Assembly (NCBI RefSeq): GCF_016741855.1
Contig: NZ_JAERRH010000003.1
Location: 496,001-560,000 of the forward strand
DNA: 64,000 nt
Reading direction: 5' to 3'
DNA from: Streptomyces musisoli
Lineage (GTDB): Bacteria > Actinomycetota > Actinomycetes > Streptomycetales > Streptomycetaceae
In this document: in pieces, positions 19,006 to 27,802 of the stretch
How positions within the stretch are numbered: position 1 is the first letter of the stretch
How the letters are laid out: every line of letters begins with the position of its first letter
Notes under the pieces: generated by a model
The model's input: only the letters and a program-made list of their open reading frames with translations
What the model was told of the DNA's origin: nothing
Database searches by the model: none
Position numbers and translations under genes: made by a program

Positions 19006-21147
19006 TCACAGGGACCTGACGTCGACGCTGTAGACGGCGCGCATGCCGTAGGGGACGTAGAGGGCGTCGCCGGACAGGACGGGGGCCGCCGCGTTGTCGG
19101 GGGCGCCGGCGCTGTCGCTGTCGTCGCGGCCGGGGAGCGTGCCGGTGACCCGGCCGGTGCGCAGGTCCAGGGCGGCCAGCCGGCCGGTGGGCGAGGCGAG
19201 GTAGAGCCGGGTGGCCGAGGCGGTGGGCGGGCCGGGCTGCTCGACGGTGGAGTTGCTCTGCCACAGCTCCCGCCCGGTCCGCGGGTCGATCGCGTGGACG
19301 CTGCCGCTGGTGAGGGTGAGGTAGAGGGTGCCGCGCACGAGGTGGACGCCCGACGCGGTGCGCGGGGCGGACAGCCGTACGGTCGTCAGGACGTGCGAGG
19401 AGGCGTCGACCAGGGTCAGCCCGGTCAGCCTGCTCATGAGCGGGTCGGCGCCGAACACGAGGTGGCCGCGGGTCTGCCCGAACAGGTACAGCTGGCCCAC
19501 GGCCGTGATCCGCCAGCGGGCCTTGCCGGTGGCCGGGTCGAGCTGGGCGGCGGTGGTGTGCGGGTGTTCACCGTTGCCGTCGGAGGTGTGGCAGACCAGG
19601 TACACCTGGCCGGCGGCGCCGCTCAGCTGGCAGTCGGGGTCGGCGCCGGTGGGCAGCTTGTGGTGCCAGCGGACGCCGCCGTCCGTGGCGTCGAGCAGGG
19701 CGTAGGAGTCGGAGGCGTTCCCGTAGGTGGTGACGACCCCGGCCGGGACGGTGACGGCGCCGTTGATGTCCGGGCCCATGCCGTCGACGTCGTCGGCCAC
19801 GACCGTCCGCCAGATCGGCCTGCCGGTGTCGGGGTCGAGGGCCTGCACGGTGTACCGGGTGCGGCTCTCGGGCTCGTCGCCGCCCTTGATGTCGCGGTCG
19901 TCGGCGCCGTAGACGTACACGGTGCCCGGCCGGGTGCCGATGATCGTGCCGCCACCGGAGGAGCTGATCTCGGCGGGGGTGGGGTCCATGGGCCGGGTCC
20001 AGACGTTGCGGCCGTCGGCGAGGGCGAACCGGGCGGCCATGATGCCGTCGCCGGCGCACAGCAGGGACCTGTCCGCGAGGACGCAGCGGCTGAAGGGGCC
20101 GCTCGGGCCCATCGTGTTCGGGTTGCCGGCCAGGGGGTTCGTGGCCTGCCGGTGCCAGGTGTGCCAGCCGGCCGGCAGGGCGTGCGGGGTGTCGGAGCCG
20201 TCGTGGGCGAGCACGGCGGTGGCGGCCACCGCGGCCAGTACGGCGGTGGCGGCGACGGCCGCCGGCCACCGGTGGCGCCGGCGCGGGCGGGCCGGCTCGG
20301 TCCCGGGCGGCGTGGGCTCGGGGCGGGGGTCGGGCAGCCGGCCGTCGCGGAGCAGGTGCAGGAGCTCGTCGGGGCCGGGGCGGGACTTGGGGTGCTTCTC
20401 CAGGCAGAAGCGGACGAAGGGCAGCAGGTCGTCGGGGACGCCCTCGAGGTCGGGGGTGCCCTCGACCACGCGGGTCGCCGTCTCCCAGGGGCTCGGGCTG
20501 TCGAAGGGGCCGCGCCGGGTGGCGGCGTACACGAGGACCGCGCCGAGGGAGAAGAGGTCGGTGGCCGGGCCGACCTCGTGCGGGGCGGCGAACTGCTCGG
20601 GGGACATGAAGGGCGGCGTGCCCATCACACGGCCGGTCTGGGTGAGGGCGTCCATGCCGGCGGCCTCGGCCGCGCGGGAGATGCCGAAGTCGATGACCCG
20701 GGGGCCGTCCTCGGCGAGCATGACGTTGGCCGGCTTCAGGTCCCGGTGCACCACTCCGGCGCGGTGGATGTCCCGCAGCGCCTCGGTGAGCCCGGCCGCG
20801 AGCTCGCGGAGCCGGTCCGGCGGCAGCGGGCCGTGCCGGCGGACATGGGTGCCGAGGTCCTCGCCGGGGATGTAGAGGGTGGCCATCCAGGGGCGCGGAG
20901 CGTCGGCGTCCGCGTCCACCACGGGGGCCGTGAAGGCGCCGCTGACCTGGCGGGCGGCGGCCACCTCGCGGCGGAAACGGGCGCGGAACTCGTCGTCGTC
21001 GGCGTACTGGCCGTGGACGACCTTGACGGCGAGCCGCCGGCCGGAGGCGGACCGGGCGAGGTAGACCACGCCCATGCCGCCGCTGCCGAGGCGGTCGTCG
21101 ATCCGGTAGCCGCCGACCTCCGCCGGGTCCGAGTCGCGCAGCGCCAT
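19006..21147 (-). CDS. Receptor-like serine/threonine protein kinase with PQQ-type beta-propeller sensor
   Basis: In this 713-residue protein, residues ~14-275 are a Hanks-type kinase: glycine loop LGSGGMGVVY (20-29), catalytic Lys42 in AVKVV, HRDLKPAN (134-141) with Asp136, and DFG at 153-155. A Pro/Arg-rich segment and one transmembrane helix (AAVAATAVLAAVAATAVLA) follow at about 295-320. The C-terminal ~390 residues contain repeated PQQ-type blades (ALDPDTGRPIW, LDPATGKARW, IDPRTGRELW, LDLRTGRVTG) that should form an extracytoplasmic propeller. This suggests ligand sensing outside the cell and phosphorylation inside. The ligand is unknown. Confidence 0.93.
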   Translation of the reverse strand: MALRDSDPAEVGGYRIDDRLGSGGMGVVYLARSASGRRLAVKVVHGQYADDDEFRARFRREVAAARQVSGAFTAPVVDADADAPRPWMATLYIPGEDLGTHVRRHGPLPPDRLRELAAGLTEALRDIHRAGVVHRDLKPANVMLAEDGPRVIDFGISRAAEAAGMDALTQTGRVMGTPPFMSPEQFAAPHEVGPATDLFSLGAVLVYAATRRGPFDSPSPWETATRVVEGTPDLEGVPDDLLPFVRFCLEKHPKSRPGPDELLHLLRDGRLPDPRPEPTPPGTEPARPRRRHRWPAAVAATAVLAAVAATAVLAHDGSDTPHALPAGWHTWHRQATNPLAGNPNTMGPSGPFSRCVLADRSLLCAGDGIMAARFALADGRNVWTRPMDPTPAEISSSGGGTIIGTRPGTVYVYGADDRDIKGGDEPESRTRYTVQALDPDTGRPIWRTVVADDVDGMGPDINGAVTVPAGVVTTYGNASDSYALLDATDGGVRWHHKLPTGADPDCQLSGAAGQVYLVCHTSDGNGEHPHTTAAQLDPATGKARWRITAVGQLYLFGQTRGHLVFGADPLMSRLTGLTLVDASSHVLTTVRLSAPRTASGVHLVRGTLYLTLTSGSVHAIDPRTGRELWQSNSTVEQPGPPTASATRLYLASPTGRLAALDLRTGRVTGTLPGRDDSDSAGAPDNAAAPVLSGDALYVPYGMRAVYSVDVRSL

Positions 21148-21210
21148 TCCCGTACGTCCCCCCGTTGTTTCAGTTGTTCAGCCCTACCGCCCGGCCGGCT
21201 CCCCCGCCGG

Positions 21211-21405
21211 TCAGAACTGGATCGAGTTGATGGACTCCGCTATCGAGTTCAGGAAGCGGTTGATCGATGGTGCCATGCCGGTCGAGGCCAGGAAGAAACC
21301 GAAGAGGATCGCGACGATGGCGGGGCCCGCCTTGATGTTCCCCCCTCGGATCAGCACTACCAGGATGATCGCCAACAGCAGCACCACAGACAGTGAAATG
21401 GCCAC
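21211..21405 (-). CDS. Small two-helix membrane protein
   Basis: The 64-residue protein has two hydrophobic segments (ISLSVVLLLAIILVVLI and GPAIVAILFGFFLAST) separated by RGGNIKAG. The C-terminus (PSINRFLNSIAESINSIQF) is amphipathic. It lies 63 bp upstream of the kinase gene on the same strand, so the two may be co-expressed. The family is unnamed but recurs in Streptomyces. No function can be assigned from sequence. Confidence 0.75.
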   Translation of the reverse strand: MAISLSVVLLLAIILVVLIRGGNIKAGPAIVAILFGFFLASTGMAPSINRFLNSIAESINSIQF

Positions 21406-21844
21406 AACTGATCACACCCTCGGTCGGTCCGCTCTCCCGGCCCGGAGGTACGGCCCGCACCCCCCGCCAGAACCATCGTGCCACCAACCCGGCCACCCTA
21501 TGCGGCCCGTGACACAACGTCGGATGACGACCCGGTGCGGGCGATCTTCCGCACAGCATTTCGAATGCACTCCCCCACCCGACTCGCCTGCCGATCACGC
21601 GATTTCGTTTCCCCATCCACACATCTCGCGTGCAGGTAATTCGAATTGCTGACACAGCGGCGACATATGCCCCTATTAGTCAGGATGAATCGGGACATCA
21701 AGGGTGAACTGAGGACCCGGGTGTGTGCACCATCACCCGAAGAGAGGGCGCGAGTTCGGTTAATCAGCGGGTACCCGGACGCGATATCCAGGAATGACCG
21801 CGGGAGTTTTACGAAATCCCGTCGACGACGCTAGGGTGCCTCAG
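21406..21844. other. Non-coding region between small membrane protein and acyltransferase
   Basis: The 439 bp region is less GC-rich than its surroundings (around 21600-21700) and contains no supported gene. It must carry the divergent promoters. The one for the acyltransferase is listed separately. Confidence 0.5.
21808..21837 (+). promoter_or_regulatory. Candidate leaderless promoter of the acyltransferase gene
   Basis: A -10 hexamer TAGGGT at 21832-21837 lies 7 nt before the ATG at 21845, which would put the transcription start on or next to the start codon. The -35 region (TTTACG/TTACGA at 21808-21814) is weak but spaced at 17-18 bp. Confidence 0.4.
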
Positions 21845-23023
21845 ATGTTTGACGCCGCCTCGTCCCCCGGCCAGAACCGCAGACCCCTCCCCCCGGCACA
21901 GTCGCCGGCGGACGGGGTGCCCGGCCCGCGCACCCCGCTGAGTGCGCAGCAACGGCGGCCGGCGCAGGACAGACCCGGCAGAGAGCGCGACGCGTTCTTC
22001 GACAACGCCAAGTACCTGGCGATCGTGCTCGTCGCGATGGGGCACTCGTGGGAACCGCTGAAGGACGACAGCCGCATCCTGGAAGCCGCGTACTCCGTCG
22101 TGTACAGCTTCCACATGCCGGCGTTCATCATCATCTCCGGCTTCTTCTCGCGCAGTTTCGACATGCGCCCGGACCGGCTGAAGCGGCTGATCACCGGCGT
22201 CGCCGTGCCGTACATCCTGTTCGAGACGGCGTACCCGCTCTTCAAGAACCTCGTCACCGGCTCCCACGACGACATCAGCCTCCTCGACCCCTGGTACCTG
22301 ACCTGGTTCCTCGTCGCCCTGTTCGTCTGGCGGCTGACCACGCCCGTCTGGAAGCTGGTGCGCCGGCCGCTGCCACTGGCCCTCGGCATCGCCATGCTGG
22401 CGACCGTCAGCCCGAACATCGGTGACGACCTCGACCTTCAGCGCGTCCTCCAGTTCCTGCCGTACTTCGTGCTCGGCCTGTGCATGAAGCCCGAGCACTT
22501 CCACCTGGTGCGCCGCCGCTGGGTGCGGATCGCCTCGGTGCCGGTGTTCGCGGCGGCGCTGGTGGTCGGCTGGTGGGCGGTGCCGCGCATGAACACCGGG
22601 TGGTTCTACCACCGCGACTCGGCGCAGGAACTGGGCGCCCCGTGGTGGTGCGGCCCGGTGATGACGCTCGCGCTGATGGGCTGCTCGCTGGTGCTGACGG
22701 CGGGCTTCTTCGCCTGGGTGCCGCGCCGGAGGATGTGGTTCACGGCGCTCGGCGCGGGCACCCTCTACGGCTACCTGCTGCACGGCTTCCTGGTGAAGCT
22801 CGCCGACTACCGCGGCTGGTACGAGCACTCCTGGCTGCACCACCCGCTCGGCGAGATCCTGGTGACCGCGCTCGCCGCGGCCGCCGTCACGGTGCTGTGC
22901 ACGCGGCCGGTGCAGCGCGTCTTCCGCTTCGCGATGGACCCGAAGCTCGAGTGGGCGTTCCGGCAGGACGCCGCCGAGCTGGCCCGCGAACGGCAGAAGC
23001 CGCGGGAGAAGGTCAGCGCCTAG
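21845..23023 (+). CDS. Membrane acyltransferase family protein (acyltransferase-3 type)
   Basis: The ~392-residue polytopic protein opens with a disordered Pro/Arg-rich region, then the family signature (RDAFFDNAKYLAIVLVAMGH and SFHMPAFIIISGFF). About ten hydrophobic segments follow. Proteins of this group O-acylate cell-surface glycans or lipids; the conserved His in VAMGHSW is the likely catalytic residue. I chose the ATG at 21845 because a TANNNT hexamer sits 7 nt upstream. An in-frame ATG at 21794 would add 17 residues but has an AGGA directly against it. Its 3' end overlaps the convergent HD gene by 11 bp. Confidence 0.85.
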   Translation: MFDAASSPGQNRRPLPPAQSPADGVPGPRTPLSAQQRRPAQDRPGRERDAFFDNAKYLAIVLVAMGHSWEPLKDDSRILEAAYSVVYSFHMPAFIIISGFFSRSFDMRPDRLKRLITGVAVPYILFETAYPLFKNLVTGSHDDISLLDPWYLTWFLVALFVWRLTTPVWKLVRRPLPLALGIAMLATVSPNIGDDLDLQRVLQFLPYFVLGLCMKPEHFHLVRRRWVRIASVPVFAAALVVGWWAVPRMNTGWFYHRDSAQELGAPWWCGPVMTLALMGCSLVLTAGFFAWVPRRRMWFTALGAGTLYGYLLHGFLVKLADYRGWYEHSWLHHPLGEILVTALAAAAVTVLCTRPVQRVFRFAMDPKLEWAFRQDAAELARERQKPREKVSA

Positions 23024-23510
23024 CCGGTTCGGGCCCTCCTTCTTCCGGTTCCTCCTCCGGACCTTCCTCCTCCAGACCGAGAAGTGCGCACATCCGGGCG
23101 TACTTCTCGGTCAGCCGTCTGCGGGTCGGCTCGTCGAGGACCGCGAGGCGCCGCGGATCGGCGTTGTGCCCCAGGTCGGCCTCCTTCACCAGCAGCGCGC
23201 CGGGGGTGGCCAGGATCCGGCCGGCGTACGCCTCCGGCGGCTCCCCCGGCCGCTTGGTGAGGGCGCGCACGATCGCCTTGGTGCGCTCGGTGAGGGCGGC
23301 CGCGGTCAGCCACTCCTCGCTCAGGGCGGCGTCCTCCACGGAGTCGTGCAGCCAGGCCGCGGCGATCTGTTCCGGGTCGCCGCCGCGGACGCGTACGCCC
23401 TCGGCGACGGCCGCGAGGTGCTCGGCGTACGGCCGTCCCGCCTTGTCGGTCTGCCCCTCGTGGGCGGTGCGCGCGAGGCTCTCGACCTCGGGCAGGGTGA
23501 GGTGGGTCAT
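23013..23510 (-). CDS. HD domain-containing protein (small phosphohydrolase-like)
   Basis: The 165-residue protein starts MTHLTLPEVESLARTAHEGQ at the ATG at 23510. It has the features of small HD-type (p)ppGpp-hydrolase-like proteins: GRPYAEHLAAVAEG, then WLHDSVEDAALSEEWL with the HD pair, then VKEADLGHNADP with a second Asp. The C-terminus is a Glu/Pro-rich tail. It is likely a metal-dependent phosphohydrolase; the substrate is unknown. The synthetase half of RelA/SpoT is absent. Confidence 0.82.
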   Translation of the reverse strand: MTHLTLPEVESLARTAHEGQTDKAGRPYAEHLAAVAEGVRVRGGDPEQIAAAWLHDSVEDAALSEEWLTAAALTERTKAIVRALTKRPGEPPEAYAGRILATPGALLVKEADLGHNADPRRLAVLDEPTRRRLTEKYARMCALLGLEEEGPEEEPEEGGPEPARR

Positions 23511-23572
23511 GCCCCTCAGTGTCTCCCGCGCCCGGCGGTGGGCGGTCGGCGGCGTTGGCCGGCCGTGGGTGG

Positions 23573-24745
23573 TCAGCGGGCGTTGGCCGATGCCTCGCGG
23601 CAGATCAGCAGCAGCGCCCGGTCGTCGTTGACGTCCCTGGCGACCGCTTCGATGAGGTGCCAGGCGGCGCCGTGGAAGCCCCCGGCCACATAGCGGTCGG
23701 CCTCGCCGGTGAGGCGGTCGATGCCCTCCACGATGTCCCGGTCGGAGGTCTCCACCAGGCCGTCCGTGAACAGCATCAGCACGTCTCCGGGCCGCAGCGA
23801 GCCCTTCACGGAGTCGAACTGGGCGCCGTCGTAGACACCGAGCAGCGGGCCCTCGGCCGCCTTCTCCTCCCAGCGCCCGCTGCCCGCGCTCAGCTGGAGC
23901 CCCGGGGGATGGCCGGCGGAGTACAGCTCGTAGTCCCCGGAGTCCAGGTCCAGGACCAGATGGATGGAGGTGGCGAAGCCCTCGTCCCAGTCCTGGCGGA
24001 GCAGATAGCCGTTGGCGGCCGGGAGGAAGGAGTGCGGGGGCAGGGAGCCGACGAGGCCGCCGAAGGCGCCGGACAGCAGCAGGGCGCGCGAGCCCGCGTC
24101 CATGCCCTTGCCGGACACGTCGGTCAGCACGACCTCCAGCGTCCGGCCGCCGTTCGTGCGGGACGCGACGACGAAGTCGCCCGAGAAGGACTGGCCGCCC
24201 GCGGGGCGCAGCGCCATCTCGTGGTGCCAGCCCTTCGGCAGCTTCGGCAGCTTGCTCTGCACCCGGATCCGCTCGCGCAGGTCGAACAGCATGGTGCCGC
24301 CGCGCCGCCAGGGCACGCCGACCCGGCTGCGGAACTGCGCGGTCAGCAGCCCGAAGAAGCCGCACGCCGCCACCACCAGGACGATGCCCGGGGTGACCCG
24401 GGAGGGTCCCTCGGTGTACGGGCCGAGCCGCACCGACTCCACGATCAGCGCGGTGGCCGCCGCCGCGTACAGGCCGAGCAGGCTCGCCGGGCGCAGCAGC
24501 AGGCCGCCGGCGACGATCGGCAGCACCAGGGTGGCCGGGGAGCACCACACCGAGTCGAAGAGGGTCATCGCCGCGAGGACCGGGACGGTGAGCAGCAGTC
24601 CGGCGAAGGCGATCCAGTCCGAGCCGTCGCCGCGGAAGTAGTCGACGGCGCTTCTGCGCAGGCCGACCCGGGCCCGGTGCCACTGCATCTTCCACCGGGC
24701 CGTGAACGTCTCGGCCTTCGCGCGCCGCTGTCGTCCTGCTGCCAT
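23573..24745 (-). CDS. PP2C-family (RsbU/SpoIIE-type) serine phosphatase, membrane-bound
   Basis: In this 390-residue protein, residues ~35-140 hold several hydrophobic segments (WIAFAGLLLTVPVLAAMTLF, LLGLYAAAATALIVESV, VTPGIVLVVAACGFFGLLTA). Residues ~165-385 are an RsbU-type phosphatase with metal-binding motifs SGDFVVASR (GD), VLTDVSGKGMDAG, SAGHPPGLQL and GDVLMLFTDGLVETSDR. Such enzymes dephosphorylate anti-anti-sigma factors in stress signalling. No partner-switching kinase or anti-anti-sigma gene lies adjacent. Confidence 0.92.
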   Translation of the reverse strand: MAAGRQRRAKAETFTARWKMQWHRARVGLRRSAVDYFRGDGSDWIAFAGLLLTVPVLAAMTLFDSVWCSPATLVLPIVAGGLLLRPASLLGLYAAAATALIVESVRLGPYTEGPSRVTPGIVLVVAACGFFGLLTAQFRSRVGVPWRRGGTMLFDLRERIRVQSKLPKLPKGWHHEMALRPAGGQSFSGDFVVASRTNGGRTLEVVLTDVSGKGMDAGSRALLLSGAFGGLVGSLPPHSFLPAANGYLLRQDWDEGFATSIHLVLDLDSGDYELYSAGHPPGLQLSAGSGRWEEKAAEGPLLGVYDGAQFDSVKGSLRPGDVLMLFTDGLVETSDRDIVEGIDRLTGEADRYVAGGFHGAAWHLIEAVARDVNDDRALLLICREASANAR

Positions 24746-24908
24746 CAGTTCGGGACCCTATCCAGCCGACCGGCCGCTTGGCACGGGAGGTCCCACTTGT
24801 CCCCCGTGCGGGGTTGTGCTGTGGCCGTTCGCGCGCCCCGCTGCCACCGGGTTCCGGAAGCGGGGAAATTCACTGGCTCGTCCCTCAATGCCCTGATAGG
24901 CATGGCCC

Positions 24909-26150
24909 ATGGGGACTGTTCACGGAACCGAGCTGAGGGTACTGCGCGAGGACGAGTGGGACCGGTGGTACGACACTTTGTACCGGGGCTTCGGAGCGGG
25001 GCCCGCCCCGGCCGAGGAGCGCGAACTGGCCAGGGCGGTCACCGAGTTCGACCGCTCCCTCGCCGTGTGGGACGGAGCTGCGCTGGTCGGCACTGCGGGG
25101 GCGTTCAGCTTCCGTATGACGGTGCCGGGCGGGGCCGCGGTCCGGGCGGCCGGGGTGACGATGGTGAGCGTGGCGGCCACCCACCGGCGGCGCGGGGTGC
25201 TGACCTCGATGATGCGCCGGCAGCTGGACGACGTGCGGGCGCTGGGCGAGCCGGTGGCGGTGCTGACCGCGTCGGAGCCGGCGATCTACGGCCGGTTCGG
25301 ATACGGCGCCGCGACCTTCCGGCTGAGCGCCGAGATCGACACGAACCGGGTGACCCTGGCCCTGCCCGCCGGCACCGAGGAGGTGCGGTTGCGGTACGTG
25401 GCGCCGGCCGACGTCCTCGACGCCTGTGAGGCGGTGTACGCGGCCCTGGTCCCGCGGCGGCCGGGCATGCTGGCCCGGCAGCCCCACTGGGAGCGGGACG
25501 CCCTGGTCGACCCGGAGAGCGAGCGTGACGGGGCGTCGCCGCTTCAGTGCGTGGTGGCCGAGCGGGACGGCGAGATCACCGGATACGTCCGCTTCCGCAC
25601 CAAGGGGCAGTGGAGCCCGAGCGGCGCGGACGGCACGGTGCAGGTCAAGGACATGGCCGGGCTGGACCCGGTGACCGAGGCGGCCCTGTGGCGCTTCCTG
25701 TTCGGCATCGACCTGATGACGACCGTGTCGGTGGGGTCCCGTCCGGTGGACGACGCCTGGCGGCACCTGGTCTCCGACACCCGCCGCTGCCGGCCGCGGC
25801 TGCGCGACGACGCCTACGTCCGGCTCGTGGACGTCGGCGCGGCGCTGTCGGCGCGGACCTATCAGGCGCCGGTGGACGTCGTGTTCGAGGTCGAGGACGA
25901 CTTCTGCCCGTGGAACTCGGGGCGCTGGCGGCTGACGGGCGACCCGAAGGGCGCGTCCTGCGAGCGCACGACGGACGCGGCCGATCTGGCCCTGTCCGTG
26001 CGGGAGCTGGGCTCGGCGTACCTGGGCGGGATGACGCTGCTGTCACTGGCGTCGGCCGGGCGGGTGCGGGAACTGCGGCCGGGGGCGCTGACGGAGGCGT
26101 CGGTGGCGTTCGGCTCACCGGTGGCCCCGTGGCTGCCGCACGGCTTCTAG
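24909..26150 (+). CDS. GNAT N-acetyltransferase, Eis-like
   Basis: The 413-residue length and architecture match the Eis family: an N-terminal GNAT domain with acetyl-CoA loop (VSVAATHRRRGVLTSMMRRQ near 90-110), a second GNAT-like domain, and a C-terminal sterol-carrier-like domain that ends with a carboxyl-terminal residue after HGF. Eis proteins acetylate amines such as aminoglycosides or lysine side chains; the substrate here cannot be inferred. The TAG stop lies inside the CTAG at the left end of a MITE-like element. Confidence 0.9.
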   Translation: MGTVHGTELRVLREDEWDRWYDTLYRGFGAGPAPAEERELARAVTEFDRSLAVWDGAALVGTAGAFSFRMTVPGGAAVRAAGVTMVSVAATHRRRGVLTSMMRRQLDDVRALGEPVAVLTASEPAIYGRFGYGAATFRLSAEIDTNRVTLALPAGTEEVRLRYVAPADVLDACEAVYAALVPRRPGMLARQPHWERDALVDPESERDGASPLQCVVAERDGEITGYVRFRTKGQWSPSGADGTVQVKDMAGLDPVTEAALWRFLFGIDLMTTVSVGSRPVDDAWRHLVSDTRRCRPRLRDDAYVRLVDVGAALSARTYQAPVDVVFEVEDDFCPWNSGRWRLTGDPKGASCERTTDAADLALSVRELGSAYLGGMTLLSLASAGRVRELRPGALTEASVAFGSPVAPWLPHGF

Positions 26151-26300
26151 TGACCTGAGTCAGAGATTCCTCGTCGGATCGGCGGCCACCAGCCGGATGC
26201 TGTGCGGCTGCCCAGCCCGGCCCGGCCTGCCGGAGTCCGGCCGCCGGCACGCCAGGCAGCTCGCGAGAACCACCCGGAAATCTCCGACTCAGGTAACTAG
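26147..26300. mobile_element. MITE-like element (154 bp including flanking CTAGs), IS630-type target
   Basis: Terminal inverted repeats of ~22-24 bp (CTAGTGACCTGAGTCAGAGA and CTAGTTACCTGAGTCGGAGA, reading inward from each end) match except at two positions plus a one-base gap. The element is bounded on both sides by CTAG, consistent with TA duplication at a CTAG target as known for IS630/Tc1-type transposition. It has no coding capacity. The left CTAG supplies the stop codon of the Eis-like gene. Confidence 0.6.
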
Positions 26301-26371
26301 GGTCTTCCGTCCGGGTCAGGCCGTGAGCCCGGCGGGATCCGGACGAGAGGCTCTGGCCGGCGCCCGGTGGG

Positions 26372-27181
26372 TCAGCGGTTCTGGCAGCCGGGGCACCAGA
26401 AGAGGTTGCGGGCGGCGAGGCCGGCGGTGCGGATCTCGTCGCCGCAGACGTGGCAGGGCAGGTTCGCCCGGCGGTAGACGTACACCTCGCCGCCGTGGTC
26501 GTCCACGCGGGGCGGGCGGCCCATCGCCTCCGGGGTGTGCTCGGGGCGGACGGTGTCGATGCGGTTGTTCCGCACGCCCTCCCGCATCAGCCCGGCCAGA
26601 TCGGCCCAGAGGGCGTCCCACTCGGCCGGGGTGATGTCCCGGCCCGCGCGGTACGGGTCGATGCCGTGCCGGAAGAGGACCTCGGCGCGGTAGACGTTGC
26701 CGACGCCGGCGACCACCTTCTGGTCCATGAGGAGCGCGGCGATCGTCGTACGGCTGCGGGAGACCCGCCGGTACGCCGCGGCCGGGTCGGCGTCCGTGCG
26801 GAGCGGGTCGGGGCCGAGCCGGTCGTGCACGGCCCGCTTCTCGCCGTCCGTGATGAGGGCGCAGGTGGTGGGGCCGCGCAGGTCGACGTAGGACGTGGCG
26901 TCGGCGAGCCGGAGCCGGACGGTGTCCGTCGGCGGGGGCGCGGGGGCGTCACCGAAGCCGACCTTGCCGAAGAGGCCGAGGTGGATGTGGACCCAGTCGG
27001 CGTCCCTGAAGCCCAGGAAGAGGTGCTTGCCGTGGGCTTCGGTGGTGGTCAGCTCCGTGCCGTCCAGGAGGGCGGCGGCGTCGGAGAACTTGCCCTGGGG
27101 GCTGGTGACGCGGGGAGCCGTGCCGCAGAAGCGGGCGGCGTAGTCCTGCGCCAGCCGGTGGATCGTGTGCCCCTCTGGCAC
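26372..27181 (-). CDS. nei: Fpg/Nei family DNA glycosylase (endonuclease VIII-like)
   Basis: The 269-residue base-excision repair enzyme has the Nei-type N-terminus MPEGHTIHRLAQ, with catalytic Pro2 and Glu3. The central H2TH region (DQKVVAGVGNVYRAEVLFRHG, in two halves around residue 165-185) and the C-terminal zinc finger (CHVCGDEIRTAGLAARNLFW followed by CPGC) are complete. It should excise oxidised pyrimidines by beta-elimination. Streptomyces have several paralogues, so the exact subgroup (nei1/nei2) is uncertain. Confidence 0.92.
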   Translation of the reverse strand: MPEGHTIHRLAQDYAARFCGTAPRVTSPQGKFSDAAALLDGTELTTTEAHGKHLFLGFRDADWVHIHLGLFGKVGFGDAPAPPPTDTVRLRLADATSYVDLRGPTTCALITDGEKRAVHDRLGPDPLRTDADPAAAYRRVSRSRTTIAALLMDQKVVAGVGNVYRAEVLFRHGIDPYRAGRDITPAEWDALWADLAGLMREGVRNNRIDTVRPEHTPEAMGRPPRVDDHGGEVYVYRRANLPCHVCGDEIRTAGLAARNLFWCPGCQNR

Positions 27182-27202
27182 GGTTCCCTGTTCCTTTCGG
27201 CT

Positions 27203-27233
27203 CCTCGGGGCCCGGTGCGCCGGGCCCCGGAGG
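27203..27233 (-). terminator. Terminator downstream of rpiB
   Basis: An inverted repeat (CCTC-GGGGCCCGG, TGCG loop, CCGGGCCCC-GAGG) lies directly behind the rpiB stop and before nei. Confidence 0.7.
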
Positions 27234-27234
27234 C

Positions 27235-27723
27235 TCAGTCCTGCCGGGGGTGGTGGGCCGGGATCGGCGGGAGGTCGCCCGTGGTCTCGTACGCCGCGAG
27301 CATGTCGATGCGGCGGATGTGACGCTCGTCACCGGAGAACGGGGTGTTGAGGAAGACCTCGACGAACTTGGTGGCTTCCTCGGTGCTGTGCATGCGCGCA
27401 CCCACGGCCACCACGTTGGCGTCGTTGTGCTGCCGGCCGAGCGCCGCCGTCTCCTCGCTCCAGGCCAGCGCGGCGCGCACGCCCTTCACCTTGTTCGCGG
27501 CGATCTGCTCCCCGTTGCCGGAGCCGCCGATCACGATGCCGAGGGCGTCCTGGTCCGCGGCCGCCTTCTGCGCGGCACGCAGGCAGAACGGCGGGTAGTC
27601 GTCCTGGGCGTCGTAGATGTGCGGCCCGCAGTCGACGGGCTCGTGGCCGGCGGCCTTCAGCCACTCGACGAGGTGGTTCTTCAGTTCGTAGCCCGCATGG
27701 TCCGAGCCGAGATACACGCGCAT
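27235..27723 (-). CDS. rpiB: Ribose-5-phosphate isomerase B
   Basis: This 162-residue RpiB/LacA-family sugar-phosphate isomerase of the pentose phosphate pathway begins MRVYLGSDHAGYELK at the ATG at 27723. The anion-binding loop reads GGSGNGEQIAANK: Ser replaces the catalytic Cys of E. coli RpiB and Glu follows the loop, the arrangement known from M. tuberculosis RpiB, where Glu acts as base. RNDANV-type residues (GRQHNDANVVAVGARM) complete the site. No good ribosome binding site is visible upstream. Confidence 0.93.
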   Translation of the reverse strand: MRVYLGSDHAGYELKNHLVEWLKAAGHEPVDCGPHIYDAQDDYPPFCLRAAQKAAADQDALGIVIGGSGNGEQIAANKVKGVRAALAWSEETAALGRQHNDANVVAVGARMHSTEEATKFVEVFLNTPFSGDERHIRRIDMLAAYETTGDLPPIPAHHPRQD

Positions 27724-27802
27724 GCCACGAGTGTGACACGGCCGTTCCGGGGCAGCAGCCCCGGGTGCCGCACCGGTGATGACCTTGGAATATGTGAGCC
27801 AG

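Noticed and set aside
18754-21396. 880-residue plus-strand frame antisense to the Ser/Thr kinase
   Set aside because: Gly/Val/Ala-rich shadow; the minus-strand frame has all kinase motifs.
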